Positions 1-8,784 are shown, numbered from the stretch's first letter. The stretch: 64,000 bases of DNA from CAWAWP01 sp963841205 (GCA_963841205.1 CAWJCH010000046.1:1-64000); one strand, 5' to 3'. Made by a program: numbers and translations. The notes: generated by a model from the letters alone, not told the origin.

Positions 1-1
1 C

Positions 2-94
2 CATGTATTGCTCAAGCGACATAAGCTCATTCTGCGTACGGACGTGGAGGCGCTTGTGGCGCGCTCATCGTCGAGGGGAAAAGAGGCGGCCTGA
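2..94 (+). CDS. 3' end of an excisionase-like helix-turn-helix gene (partial)
   Basis: The frame open from the window edge encodes 30 residues ending in a TGA at 92-94. The tail reads HKLILRTDVEALVARS and then a short basic end. This resembles the last strand and helix of MerR-type 'excisionase family' DNA-binding domains, which commonly end in a similar 'R..D.EAL..R' segment. It lies 82 bp upstream of an integrase on the same strand, the usual xis-int order. The start is outside the window and only 30 residues are visible, so the assignment rests on a short resemblance plus context. Confidence 0.4.
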   Translation, partial: HVLLKRHKLILRTDVEALVARSSSRGKEAA

Positions 95-176
95 GCTAGC
101 CAGGCCACCGTAAGGCAGCCGGGGTGAGAAGAGCACCGTCGGCATGCCCAGCGTAGTCTACAGGAATGGAGGGCGC

Positions 177-1289
177 ATGGCGAGACGTGGGCACGGCGAG
201 GGGACCATCTATCAGCGGGCGAACGATGGGCGCTGGTGCGCGCAGTTCTCGCTCGCTGGCGGCAAGCGCAACTCGTTCATGGGCAAGACGCGCGCCGACG
301 TCGCGCGCCGACTCGCCGAGGCGCTGCGCGATCGTGACAAAGGGCTGCCGATCGTCGGCGAGCGCATGACCGTGGGGCGCTACCTCGCCGAGTGGCTCGA
401 GGTGGGCGCCAACACGTCGACGTCGCTACCCGCCAGGCTACGACATCGCTCTTCCGCCTGCACGTCGCGCCCACACTCGGGCGTGTCGTCTCTCGTGGCT
501 TATTCCGCACCAGGTGACTCAGCTCTACGCGCAGCAGCTCGGCGGGGGGCTCTCGGCGAATACGGTCGGCGCAGGTCCATACGGCGCTACGCTCGGCGCT
601 TCGCGACGCGTCACGAAGGGCTGGTGCAGCGCAACGTGCTCGAGCGGTGGACGCACCGCGCAACCGGCGGCCGAGATCCACCCCTTGACGTGGAGCAGGT
701 CACGGCGCTTCTTGCGCGCGCTGGAGGCCGATAGGGTCTCCGCGCTCTTCGTGCTGGCGATCCACACGGGCATGCGCCAGGGCGAGCTGCTGGCGCTCAA
801 GTGGCGCGACGTGGATCTCGAGCGCGCGACGCTGCAGGCGCACGCGTCGCTGCAATACACGCTCGGCGTGAAGCGCATCAAAGAGCCGAAGACAACGTCG
901 GGCCGACGGCGCATCGCGCTCTCAGGGATCGCCGTGGCGGCGCTGCGCAGACACCGCATAGCGCAGACGAAGAGCGCTTGAAAGCGGCGAGGTGGGATGA
1001 CCACGATCTCGTGTTCCCGAACCGCCACGGCGGCCTGGCGAGCGTCACGACGCTCACAGACACGCACTTCAAGCCCGCGCTCCAGCGGGCGCAGCTGCCC
1101 GACATCCGCTTCCACGACCTGCGCCACACCGCGGCGACGCTGATGCTCCTGCAAAACATCCCCGCGAAGGTCGTCTCGGAGATGCTCGGGCACGCCTCGG
1201 TGGCGATCACCCTGGATCTCTACTCGCACGTTTTGCCGAGCATGCAGGACGCCGTTGCGTCGGCATTCGATCGCCTGTTTGGTAGCTAG
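177..1289 (+). pseudogene. tyrosine recombinase/phage integrase, frameshifted
   Basis: This is a site-specific recombinase of the lambda-integrase family, now broken. The first ~80 codons from ATG 177 give an Arm-type N-terminal domain (GEGTIYQRANDGRW) and the start of a core-binding domain. The match then jumps between frames around 410-700 and again near 970. The catalytic domain remains readable: an Arg in TGMRQGELLALKW (about 770-815), HDLRHTAATLML (about 1118-1150), and LGHASVAITLDLYSHV with the late His and nucleophile Tyr (about 1188-1235). So all catalytic residues survive but no single frame spans the gene. With the excisionase-like tail upstream it marks a degraded integrative element. 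I could not identify att sites. Confidence 0.85.
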
Positions 1290-1403
1290 CTCTGCAACCC
1301 CTTCGCGCGTCTTTTGCAGTAAACATCGCAGTACTCGCGCTCACCCTACGACGAGAGAGGCTGAATCCATGCGAAATTACAGCCATTTGCGGGAGATGCA
1401 GGC

Positions 1404-1853
1404 CTAGATGTAATACATGGCTTCGGCAGCCTGGGCCTGCTGGGGAATGCGGTGCTTTTCGGCAAGCTGCTGCAAGGTGGTCATCTCGAGCAGGTGCTGG
1501 GCGTAGTCTTCGACCTGGCGCCAGACGTCGCGGATGGCGCAGCCGGGGGTGAGCTCGCAGGCGGAGGGAGTGGGGAGACACTCCATTGGCGCCGTGGTGC
1601 CGTCCAACGCGTGGATCACGTCGCTCATGGTGATCTGGACGGGCGGGCGGGCGAGCAGGTGCCCGCCTTGGGGTCCGCGCAGACTCTTGAGCAGTCCCGC
1701 GCGGCGTAGGGTGACGAGCAGTTGGTCGAGGAAGTGCTCGGGGATGCGCTGACGGGCGGCGATGGCGCCGCTGGGGATCGGGCCGGCGCCGTAGTGCGCG
1801 GCGAGGTCGATCATCGCGCGCAGGCCGTAGTCGCTCTTCATCGTCACACGCAT
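1404..1853 (-). CDS. Rrf2 family transcriptional regulator (IscR-like)
   Basis: A winged-helix regulator of about 149 residues, the usual size for Rrf2 proteins. The N-terminus MKSDYGLRAMIDLA and the segment LLKSLRGPQGGHLLARPP are the family's helix-turn-helix and wing. Three cysteines follow in the pattern C-x6-C-x5-C within ECLPTPSACELTPGC, close to the IscR iron-sulfur ligand spacing (C-x5-C-x5-C), so an Fe-S or redox-sensing ligand is likely. I chose ATG 1853 because GAGG lies 7 nt upstream; a GTG at 1859 is in frame. No Fe-S assembly genes lie nearby, so its targets are not visible. An imperfect dyad at 1918-1933 upstream could be its own operator. Confidence 0.9.
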   Translation of the reverse strand: MRVTMKSDYGLRAMIDLAAHYGAGPIPSGAIAARQRIPEHFLDQLLVTLRRAGLLKSLRGPQGGHLLARPPVQITMSDVIHALDGTTAPMECLPTPSACELTPGCAIRDVWRQVEDYAQHLLEMTTLQQLAEKHRIPQQAQAAEAMYYI

Positions 1854-1917
1854 CGGCACACCTCAGATCTTGTTCCGCACATGCAGCGTCGCACGTGCGC
1901 TCGCGGCGGGATTGTTG

Positions 1918-1933
1918 ACTATCGTACTAGAGT
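1918..1933. promoter_or_regulatory. possible Rrf2 operator dyad
   Basis: ACTATCGTACTAGAGT is an imperfect 16-bp dyad: 6 of the 8 half-site positions pair. It sits in an AT-richer stretch about 65-80 bp upstream of the Rrf2 regulator start. Many Rrf2 proteins bind such dyads and repress themselves. The assignment is inferred from symmetry and position only. Confidence 0.35.
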
Positions 1934-2231
1934 ATGCGCCAACCGCGAGCAGAGCGCAACAGGCGGCGCGGGCGGCAGGGGATAGAGGTTGGGGTGTGGA
2001 CGTTACCTGGGAACATGCGTAGGGATGGCGGAGGGTGAGTGAGGCCTCGCCCCTACGGTATCGGGCATCGGAGTCGTGAGGCGGCCCCCCGGCCTGGAGG
2101 TCAGGGGTACTCTTGGAACGCGCTCGGTGCGGCGCGCCGTCGGGATCACTGGGATCAGTGTGCTGCAGTGCCCGCCTACCGGGACGCGGAATGAGGTTCG
2201 CTGTCGAGTGCGATGGACGTTGTGTGGCGTG

Positions 2232-2253
2232 ATGAGGCTCGCATGAGCCTCAT
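2232..2253 (+). other. 8-bp-stem hairpin between Rrf2 and the ribbon-helix-helix-like gene
   Basis: ATGAGGCT (2232-2239) and AGCCTCAT (2246-2253) form a perfect stem with a 6-nt loop. A short T run (2259-2262) follows. It could be a weak terminator or a protein-binding dyad; its role is not clear. The surrounding 1860-2359 interval has no gene I can support. Confidence 0.3.
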
Positions 2254-2274
2254 GTGACTTTTCGGTGGCGAAGA

Positions 2275-2318
2275 TTGGACATCGGGCGGTGCTGCGTGTA
2301 TACTAGAACAAAAGTTCG
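2275..2318 (+). promoter_or_regulatory. sigma70-type promoter with an SOS-box-like dyad
   Basis: TTGGAC at 2275-2280 and TATACT at 2299-2304 are separated by 18 bp, a good -35/-10 pair reading toward the gene at 2360. Immediately after the -10, AGAACAAAAGTTCG (2305-2318) matches the Gram-positive/actinobacterial LexA consensus CGAACRNRYGTTYG at 12 of 14 positions and has the symmetric GAAC-N4-GTTC core. LexA bound there would block the promoter. That Chloroflexota LexA uses this motif is an assumption. Confidence 0.45.
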
Positions 2319-2359
2319 CTACTCGATCCGGACCGGCGGAAGACGATCAGGAGACCACG

Positions 2360-2836
2360 ATGAACGGTGAGCAGATCATCCAACTTGCATGGCCGGGCGG
2401 CGAGCATTTGCTGTCGGCGCGCCCGCTCGGCGGCCCGATGAGCGCGGGCGGACTCGGCACGGCGCGGGCGGGCGATCGCTGGCGCTGGGCACCGGTCCGC
2501 GTGGAGCTGCGGCCACAGAGTACGACGGCGACGGGTGAACGGTCGCAGCCGCGACGGGTCGCAACTTCCGCTTCGGCGGTGCGCATCCCCGAAAGCGTCT
2601 TGCGGACGATGCGCGAGGCGGCGTGGAGCGAGGGTCGCACGGAGAGCGAGATCTGGGCTGAGGCCGCGCGCGAGTGGCTGATGCGCCGGGTGCGCGACGA
2701 CGAGCCGCAACCGCCGACGCCAGCCGCAGCGGCGCTGCCGGTGCCGCGGATCGCCCATGCCTGGCACGCCATCGATGCGCTGCTGGCGGAGCTGCGCGCC
2801 TCGTCACTTGCGCCTATCAGCACGCCTGCCGCGTAG
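2360..2836 (+). CDS. hypothetical protein with a ribbon-helix-helix-like segment
   Basis: A 158-residue protein I do not recognise as a named family. Residues ~75-110 (VRIPESVLRTMREAAWSEGRTESEIWAEAAREWLMRR) have the strand-helix-helix layout of CopG/Arc DNA-binding domains. The flanks are Arg- and Pro-rich and probably disordered. ATG 2360 has GGAG 6 nt upstream. It is preceded by a clear promoter and an SOS-box-like dyad, so DNA-damage control is possible. It could be a small regulator or an accessory protein of a damage-response system; no partner gene follows on the same strand. Confidence 0.6.
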   Translation: MNGEQIIQLAWPGGEHLLSARPLGGPMSAGGLGTARAGDRWRWAPVRVELRPQSTTATGERSQPRRVATSASAVRIPESVLRTMREAAWSEGRTESEIWAEAAREWLMRRVRDDEPQPPTPAAAALPVPRIAHAWHAIDALLAELRASSLAPISTPAA

Positions 2837-2860
2837 ACCGGGGCAGGTCATCGCGGCGGG

Positions 2861-3742
2861 TCATGCGTCGCGCGCCACGAGCCGTATCGTCTCTTCAACG
2901 AGGCCGATGACCGCGAGGCTCGCGGCCATCAGGACGCCGACGCGCGCCAGGGCCTGGATGCCTGCCTGCGACGCGTCCACATCGGCGAATGCCGCGGGGA
3001 CCAGTCCCGCGCGCCGCGGCCACTCGACGGCGAGGGCCGACGCGGCAGGACTACGGCGCGACTCGTCGGAGGTTCCGACGCGCGACATCGCCCGACCGCG
3101 CGTGAATTGCAGCGGCTCCAGCACGGCGTCGAGCTGGTGGAAGCTCGTCAAGAGATCCGCGGGCGTGACGTAGGCCGGGTCGCACTCCCAAATGAAGCCG
3201 CCGCGCTCGAGGGCGCGGGCCACCAGCTCGGCAGCAAGGTAACAGTGCTCTTCGCGGACGACGACGGCGTGATCGTTGAGCAGGCGGAAGAGCCCATTGA
3301 GCCAAGGGACGCGGCCTGTCAGCGCGCGCGGGGCGATGCCGAAGGCCGTGTGCAGAGCGAGCCAGACGCGACCGGTGGCGCTGCCGCCGTTCTGCCCGCG
3401 CAACAGGTGTTGCGCGTAGGCCGCGACGTCCTGGCGCGAGCCCTCGCGCAACTCGACGTAGCCGATCCAGCACGGCTTACCCGCGCCGAGATAGTCCTTG
3501 ACGTTCGCGAGGCGGAAGGGGCGCGCGTCGCGCAGCAGCGAGGGATTGGCCTCGACGACGGTGCCGAGCTGGTCGATGATCAGGGCGGCGTGGTTGAGCT
3601 CGCAGCCGGTGGCCCAGCCTTGGAGCTTCGCCAGGGCTCCGTCGCTGATGGTCAGGAGAAAGTCGCCCGGGCGAAAGCCGCGCTCCGAATCGCGCGCAGA
3701 GAGCTGCCGGAGGATCGCTCGCCCACGCTGAGGCACCCGCAT
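2861..3742 (-). CDS. permuted papain-like (NlpC/P60/YiiX-type) hydrolase, C-terminal membrane helix
   Basis: About 293 residues. It opens the fold with RPGDFLLTISD, then has LNHAALIID, whose His fits the catalytic His, and later REEHCYLAAELVARAL, whose Cys fits the nucleophile. His-before-Cys is the order of the circularly permuted NlpC/P60 group (YiiX/YaeF/LRAT-like), which includes amidases and thioesterases. A hydrophobic stretch near the C-terminus (GVLMAASLAVIGLVEE) may anchor it to the membrane. I chose ATG 3742, which has GAGAG about 8 nt upstream; a GTG at 3751 is possible. Substrate unknown. It converges with the gene at 2360. Confidence 0.7.
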   Translation of the reverse strand: MRVPQRGRAILRQLSARDSERGFRPGDFLLTISDGALAKLQGWATGCELNHAALIIDQLGTVVEANPSLLRDARPFRLANVKDYLGAGKPCWIGYVELREGSRQDVAAYAQHLLRGQNGGSATGRVWLALHTAFGIAPRALTGRVPWLNGLFRLLNDHAVVVREEHCYLAAELVARALERGGFIWECDPAYVTPADLLTSFHQLDAVLEPLQFTRGRAMSRVGTSDESRRSPAASALAVEWPRRAGLVPAAFADVDASQAGIQALARVGVLMAASLAVIGLVEETIRLVARDA

Positions 3743-4019
3743 CTGAACCACTCTCGTTTCTGACCGTAGACGTCCGCAGTGAGGATTGCGCGCCGTACAC
3801 CGCCAAGGCGAGGCAAACTCTACCGTAAAACGGTGTTACCTGTGCAACGACCTGAGACGATTCTCGGTAACGAACGGCCGGGAGCAACGGCACAATTTGC
3901 CGCTTTGGGCTAGCACAAGACGGGTACTTCGGCGGACCGTGCGTTGCGAGGCATCGTATGCGCGGCGTAGGATGAGCTTGCTGAGCGGGATAGGGGGCGT
4001 GGATAGACGGAGGGCGAGC

Positions 4020-4874
4020 ATGGGCACGTCGAGCTCGACGGAAACGGCGTACTGGCAGTCGATCGTCGAGAGCGACTACGCCGTGCCGGACGACCGGCCG
4101 CTCGACGCGATGACGCAGACGCTGCTGGGCTGGCTTGGCTCGACGGACGCGGCATTGCGCGACCGCTATGCCTACCCGATCCTCGAGCACTGGCTGCATG
4201 CGGAGCAGTATTCGCCGGACGACATCCGCCTCCTTGTCGGCGAGCTGGCCGCCAATATCCCGCGCGGGCTGGGCGAGCGCGACGCAGACGGCGTCTTCCT
4301 GCGGACGTTCTCGGTGCTGATGCTGGCGGAGATCGTGCACCACGACAACGCACATCAGATCCTGGACGTGGACGAGATTCGGCAGATGCTGGAGCTGGGG
4401 CTGGTCTACCTCGATGCCGAGCGCGATCTGCGCGGCTGGGTACCGGGTGAAGGCTGGGCGCACTCGGTGGCGCACACGGCGGACCTCCTCTTCGTGCTCG
4501 CGCAGAGCCGCCACCTCGGCGCCACGGAGCTGAGTCGCGTCCTTGACGCCCTCGCGCAAAAGCTTGCCGCCGGCGGGTCGTTTTACGTCTGCGGCGAGGA
4601 CGACCGCATCGCCCGCGTGGTGGTCGCCGTCATCGAGCGCGATCTCCTGACGGTGCAGGCGCTGCGCGACTGGCTGGCCCGCGTGGTGGAGGCGGCGACG
4701 ATCACGGACTGGCTCGACGCGGGGCAGATCGAGCGGCGGCTGGACGTGTCGCAGAATTCGAAGCAGGTGCTGCGCAGCCTCTTCGCCCTGCTCGCGCTGA
4801 AGCAGGGCCAGACTCCGCTGGCCGCCGAGCTGTTGCAGCCGGTGCTCTTCGCGGGGCAAGCGCTCGCGTCGTAG
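4020..4874 (+). CDS. DUF2785 domain-containing protein
   Basis: A 284-residue, mostly helical cytosolic protein. The series LLGWLGSTDAALRDRYAYPILEHWL, DGVFLRTFSVLMLAEIVHHDN and WVPGEGWAHSVAHTADLLFVLA matches DUF2785 proteins of unknown function. The reading frame is open upstream to 3786, but that part is Arg/Cys-rich and low in similarity. ATG 4020 (MGTSSSTETAYWQS) is therefore the likely start. No cofactor motif is visible. The 3743-4019 interval between divergent genes would hold both promoters; I see no convincing box there. Confidence 0.72.
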   Translation: MGTSSSTETAYWQSIVESDYAVPDDRPLDAMTQTLLGWLGSTDAALRDRYAYPILEHWLHAEQYSPDDIRLLVGELAANIPRGLGERDADGVFLRTFSVLMLAEIVHHDNAHQILDVDEIRQMLELGLVYLDAERDLRGWVPGEGWAHSVAHTADLLFVLAQSRHLGATELSRVLDALAQKLAAGGSFYVCGEDDRIARVVVAVIERDLLTVQALRDWLARVVEAATITDWLDAGQIERRLDVSQNSKQVLRSLFALLALKQGQTPLAAELLQPVLFAGQALAS

Positions 4875-5105
4875 GGCGCGGAGGCGCCGGCGGGGGTGCG
4901 TCACGCGCGGAAGCTTTGCTACAATAGGCGGGTGCTCGGCGCGCTTCGCCGGGGCACGAAACGGCCCACGCGCGGGATGCGAGGCTGAGACGCGGCGATG
5001 CGTATGCGCTGGAACGACGTGCCGTGGCTACTACGCCTCACACTACGCGGCTGGCGTCTGCAGTTGGCGACGCCTCGCGCCCCACGGCGATTCACGAAAC
5101 GACTC

Positions 5106-5868
5106 ATGGATACTCTCGACAACGCGAAGAGCGCGCAGGCGGAGACCTCCACTCCCCAAAGCAAGCCGCCGCGCATGCTCTTATTGGTGCGCCACGGCCA
5201 AACTACCTACAACGTCGAAGGGCGGCTGCCAGGGCAGCTCGAAGGCGTGGCGCTCACGGATGAGGGGCGACGCCAGGCGCAGCGGGCCGCCGTCGCGCTC
5301 TCGAACCTGCCGCTCTCCGCCGTAGTGGCGAGCCCGCTGGAGCGGGCGCGCGAGACGGGCGCGATCTTGGCGCGCGGCTGGTCCGCGCCGCTGACGCTCG
5401 ATCCGCGCCTGATGGACACGGATATCGGGCCCTGGGCCGGCAAGCTGATCGCCGACCTGGACAAGACGGAGCCGAGGTGGAAGGCGTTCGTCGGGAAGCC
5501 GAGCGAGCCGCCGGAAGGGGTCGAGGGGTTCCTCAGCGTGCAGGAGCGCGCCGTCGCCGCCATCAAGGACGTGCTTGGCAACGATTCGCTGGGCAACTAC
5601 GTCGCGGTTGTCGCCCACGCCGACATCGTGAAGCTGATCCTGGCGCATTACACCGAGACTCCAGTGGATGTGGCGCGCTTCACGGTGATCGCCAATGCGT
5701 CGATCAGCGCGATGCTCTTCGGTGACGAGGCCAAGCCGCAGATCCTGGCGGTCAATTGGGTGCCGTTTCCCGGCTGGCTGGCGCCGTTTAAGCTGCCGGA
5801 GCCGCAGGAACAGACGCCCGGCGGTGGGACGGAGCCTGCGCCAGACGAGGGATCGTCACGCCGCGTAG
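5106..5868 (+). CDS. histidine phosphatase (phosphoglycerate-mutase-like), 3' frameshift suspected
   Basis: Histidine phosphatase superfamily. LLLVRHGQTTYN carries the phospho-acceptor RHG motif, ASPLERARETG the second Arg, and VAVVAHADIVKLIL the second catalytic His. Substrate unknown. From ATG 5106 the frame has no stop where the domain ends. It stays open to 6533, overlapping the next gene by ~545 bp in another frame. Removing one G from the GGG at 5849-5851 gives EDRHAA and a TAG at 5866-5868, a normal length (~253 aa) and a normal gap to the next gene. I therefore place the end at 5868 and suspect an indel or sequence error. The start is uncertain: an in-frame ATG at 4998 adds 36 residues and no good ribosome site is visible. 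Confidence 0.75.
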
Positions 5869-5988
5869 GGCGCCGATGCGATGGGCGTGCGATAAACCGT
5901 CGGGCGCCCGTTGGCGTATACTTCGAGAATCCCTCCAGCGGCTATCCATCTGGTCTCACCAACCTCTCGACGAGAGCGAGCGACTTCC

Positions 5989-6864
5989 ATGTTCGATCCG
6001 CGCAGTCCGTATCACCGCCGTATGTGGCACTACGAGTCCAACAATCCGCTCTCGGTGGCGCAGCTCGTTGCGCTGGGCAGCCTCGACGTGCGCACCGCCG
6101 CGCTGCTCTGGCTGCTGGTCGATCAGCACCAGTCGCTGATCGTGTCTGGTCCGACCGATCCGACGCCGGGGGTCGGCAAGACGACGACACTCAACGCGCT
6201 GCTCGGCTTCCTGCCCGCCGGCTCCACGCTGGTCTACACCGCTGGGATGTACGAGGATTTCGACTTCACCGATGTCGTGACGCCGGAGACGACCTGCGTG
6301 CTCGCCAACGAGGTCAGCAGTCACTTGCCGATCTACATGTGGGACGGCCACGCGCGCAAGCTGCTGCGCCTGCCCGCCGACGGCTTCGCGGTGGCAACCT
6401 CGTGCCACGCGGACACGATCTCCGACGTACTCTCGATGCTGGCGGAGGATCTCAGGCTGCCGGCAGAGGCGATCCGCCGCCTGGGGGTGATCGTCAACAT
6501 CGGGCTGGTGGGCAGGGTCTGGCCGCCGAGTAGGCGCTTTCTCTCGGTCAACTTCGTGCGCCCCGAGGCGCCCGCGGACGGCGAAGGCGCGAAATATGGC
6601 GTCTCGCTGCTGCCACTTTCGACGTGGGACGCGCAGACGGACGCGTTCATCCCGGCGACGGGGCCGGCGTTGGACGAGCTGGCCGGCATCCTCGGCATGG
6701 GGCGCGACGAGCTGACGCGAACGATAGACGACCGTGCGCTGCGCATCGAGGCGCTCAGCAAGGGGCGCGGCGTGAGCGTGCGAAGGATGCGCGAGGCGGT
6801 GGACGCGTTCGGGTCGGGGGCGGGGGACGAGACGGTCGACGCCGCTGAGAATGTGGCCGAATAA
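5989..6864 (+). CDS. stand-alone GspE/VirB11-like secretion ATPase domain
   Basis: A 291-residue P-loop ATPase. The Walker A is GPTDPTPGVGKTTTLNALL (residues ~54-72). The segment LLRLPADGFAVATSCHADTISDVLSMLAEDL resembles the His-box region of type II/IV secretion and pilus ATPases, where a conserved His follows a 'T..HA' motif. It is shorter than GspE or PilB and lacks their N-terminal domains. No pilin, secretin or other secretion gene lies beside it. The only close partner is a 72-residue protein starting 112 bp downstream. ATG 5989 begins MFDPRSPYHRR. It may power a small extrusion or motility device, or have been co-opted; its function is not known. Confidence 0.7.
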   Translation: MFDPRSPYHRRMWHYESNNPLSVAQLVALGSLDVRTAALLWLLVDQHQSLIVSGPTDPTPGVGKTTTLNALLGFLPAGSTLVYTAGMYEDFDFTDVVTPETTCVLANEVSSHLPIYMWDGHARKLLRLPADGFAVATSCHADTISDVLSMLAEDLRLPAEAIRRLGVIVNIGLVGRVWPPSRRFLSVNFVRPEAPADGEGAKYGVSLLPLSTWDAQTDAFIPATGPALDELAGILGMGRDELTRTIDDRALRIEALSKGRGVSVRRMREAVDAFGSGAGDETVDAAENVAE

Positions 6865-6976
6865 GACGCGCCGCCTCGTTTTCGGTACGCGATTTGCTAG
6901 GTGAGAGTCGGCCCGTAGGCACGCATGGGCCGCCGTGAAGAGCGAAGAAGTCTGAACCAGAATGGGGAATGGCTCG

Positions 6977-7195
6977 ATGGCTACGGACACCCAACAACCG
7001 AAGCAGCAACTGACCCTGGCGGATCTCTGCGAGGCGATTGCCGAAGAGAAGGTTGCCCCACGCCGCGAGGGGAGCGACTATCTCCTCACGGCGCTCGACG
7101 TTCGGCGCATGGGGCGCTCCGATACGCTCGATATTCCGACCGAGCTGCTCGCCGGGTTTGGCGACCTCGCGCGGGATGATGTGCCGCTGCACTAG
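6977..7195 (+). CDS. small hypothetical protein (72 aa)
   Basis: A 72-residue acidic protein (TLADLCEAIAEEKVAPRREGSDYLLTALDVRRMG) not assigned to a family. ATG 6977 has GGGGA about 9 nt upstream, better than the in-frame ATG at 6962. It follows the VirB11-like ATPase on the same strand and may be co-transcribed. No membrane segment or Cys motif is present. Confidence 0.55.
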   Translation: MATDTQQPKQQLTLADLCEAIAEEKVAPRREGSDYLLTALDVRRMGRSDTLDIPTELLAGFGDLARDDVPLH

Positions 7196-7225
7196 GCTCG
7201 CGGCGTCGGAGTACGTTCGGATGCT

Positions 7226-8686
7226 TTAGGAGTAGTGGGCGGCTTGCTTCAGGCTCGCCCACGCCGACAGGATGTCGCCGAGGTTGTTCGACTCGTAGCC
7301 CCAGCAGGGCTCGTAGTAGTAGCAGCCGACCCAGTTGCGCGTGGCCTCGTGATTGAAGAAGGTCAGCGCGTGCGCGATCATGTAGACGTTGATCGCGGGG
7401 TCGCGCGAGAGGACCGAGGCCCACCAATTGTCGGCGGTCTCGACGCCGGTCGTCTCGTTGATGCCGCTCATGATCTGGTCGATCGTCATAGCTGGGAAGG
7501 TGCAGGAGTAGCCGCCGCATTTCGGCACGGTGCCCTGGCTGTTGTCGTAATCCAGCACCCACTGGCCGACCTGCTGCACCAGTTTCGTGTCGTTGGGGTC
7601 GCCGTGGGTGTCGCGGAAGGCGTTCTTCAGCACGTAGATAACCGAGAATTGGTTGCCGAAGCCCAACTGCCAGAAATTCGACGCTGAACAGTTCTGGATG
7701 TTGCTGAAGTAGCTCTGGCCGGCGATCGGCCCCTGGTTGGCGCAGTTGCTGTAATTGATGTGACCCGCGATGCCCTCCGCATGCGTCCACCACAGCAACA
7801 TCTCGGGCTCGATGGTGGCGTTGTAGCGACGATCATACGCCGATGTGGCGCTGTAGGCGAACGGCAGCATGAAGGCGAGCCGCTGGAACTCCGCCGAGCC
7901 GATGGGCTGGGGACTGCTCGGGTAGTCGAAGCCGTACTTCGCCACATAGTGCGCGGCACTGGTGATGTCGGGTGCGGAGATGGGCGTCGCCGTTGGGGCG
8001 GGCTGGCTCCGGTTCGCCGCGGACCAGTCGGGATTGGCCCACGTGTTGATCGCCGAGAAGGTGCCCGACGCGGTGCCGACGGTGATGGAGACGATCGTGA
8101 TCATCGCCAGCACGAAGATCAGCGTCTTGTGGCGGCGGATGAAACCGGCCGTCTGGGCGGTGCGCGCCTCCCCACGGCGGCGCGAGACGAACCTCGGTGA
8201 GAGCTCGCGCCCCGGGATAAAGTCCACGCCCTCCGCCTGGAGGCTGCGCACGCGCGCTTTGCGGTCGCGGACGCCCAGCGTCGCGGGCGGTCGCACCACG
8301 ATGGCAGTCGATGCGGTGTCGGCGAGGTGGATCGCTAGGGAACGCGCCTCGGTATCCGCGCGGCGGCGCGTGACCGGCGGAAGCGTCAGCGCGGGGGTGA
8401 CGAGCGTATCCTCGCGCGCCAGCTCCCAGGTCGCCGTCTGCCCGTCGGACGGCTCGTCCCACGCGGGGGGTAACCAGCCATCGCGGCCCGCATAACTTGA
8501 CCCCGGCGCGGAGCCGGCGGGCATCGTCGGCGGCGTCCTCGTGGCGTTCGAGTCGGCAACGTCGGTGGTAGCAGTAGCCCGCTTCGAGCCCCGTTTGGCG
8601 CCGGCCACCGCGCGTTGCGACGCCGTAATCACGGTTCGCTTCTGCGATTGCTCAGGTCCGCCGTGGTCCGAGCCCCACTCGCCCAT
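7226..8686 (-). CDS. single-pass membrane protein with large extracellular domain, function unknown
   Basis: About 486 residues. The N-terminal ~190 residues are Arg/Ser/Thr-rich and probably cytoplasmic and disordered. One transmembrane helix follows (KTLIFVLAMITIVSITVG) after a basic RRHK stop-transfer signal. The outer ~260 residues are rich in Trp, Tyr, Asn and Cys (EPEMLLWWTHAEGIAGH, GNWVGCYYYEPCWGYESNN-like segments) and look like a secreted globular domain, possibly lysozyme-like. That last idea rests only on an acidic residue in a W-rich helix. I chose ATG 8686, with GGGGAG ~9 nt upstream; a GTG at 8722 is in frame. Confidence 0.68.
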   Translation of the reverse strand: MGEWGSDHGGPEQSQKRTVITASQRAVAGAKRGSKRATATTDVADSNATRTPPTMPAGSAPGSSYAGRDGWLPPAWDEPSDGQTATWELAREDTLVTPALTLPPVTRRRADTEARSLAIHLADTASTAIVVRPPATLGVRDRKARVRSLQAEGVDFIPGRELSPRFVSRRRGEARTAQTAGFIRRHKTLIFVLAMITIVSITVGTASGTFSAINTWANPDWSAANRSQPAPTATPISAPDITSAAHYVAKYGFDYPSSPQPIGSAEFQRLAFMLPFAYSATSAYDRRYNATIEPEMLLWWTHAEGIAGHINYSNCANQGPIAGQSYFSNIQNCSASNFWQLGFGNQFSVIYVLKNAFRDTHGDPNDTKLVQQVGQWVLDYDNSQGTVPKCGGYSCTFPAMTIDQIMSGINETTGVETADNWWASVLSRDPAINVYMIAHALTFFNHEATRNWVGCYYYEPCWGYESNNLGDILSAWASLKQAAHYS

Positions 8687-8784
8687 CTCCGCTTGCTCCC
8701 CACCCGGTCGAAGCGCGCTCACATATTGGTATTGGCAGCATAGCCCGCCCCATGCCCATCAGCAATGTCGCCAGGGAAAATGGG

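Noticed and set aside
3477..4904. 475-codon minus-strand frame opposite the DUF2785 gene
   Set aside because: His/Arg/Gln-rich composition typical of antisense frames; the plus-strand gene has a recognisable family.
5869..6533. C-terminal 220 residues of the open histidine phosphatase frame as a real extension
   Set aside because: The composition turns Arg/Ala-rich, it overlaps a convincing ATPase gene, and a one-base change gives a normal stop.
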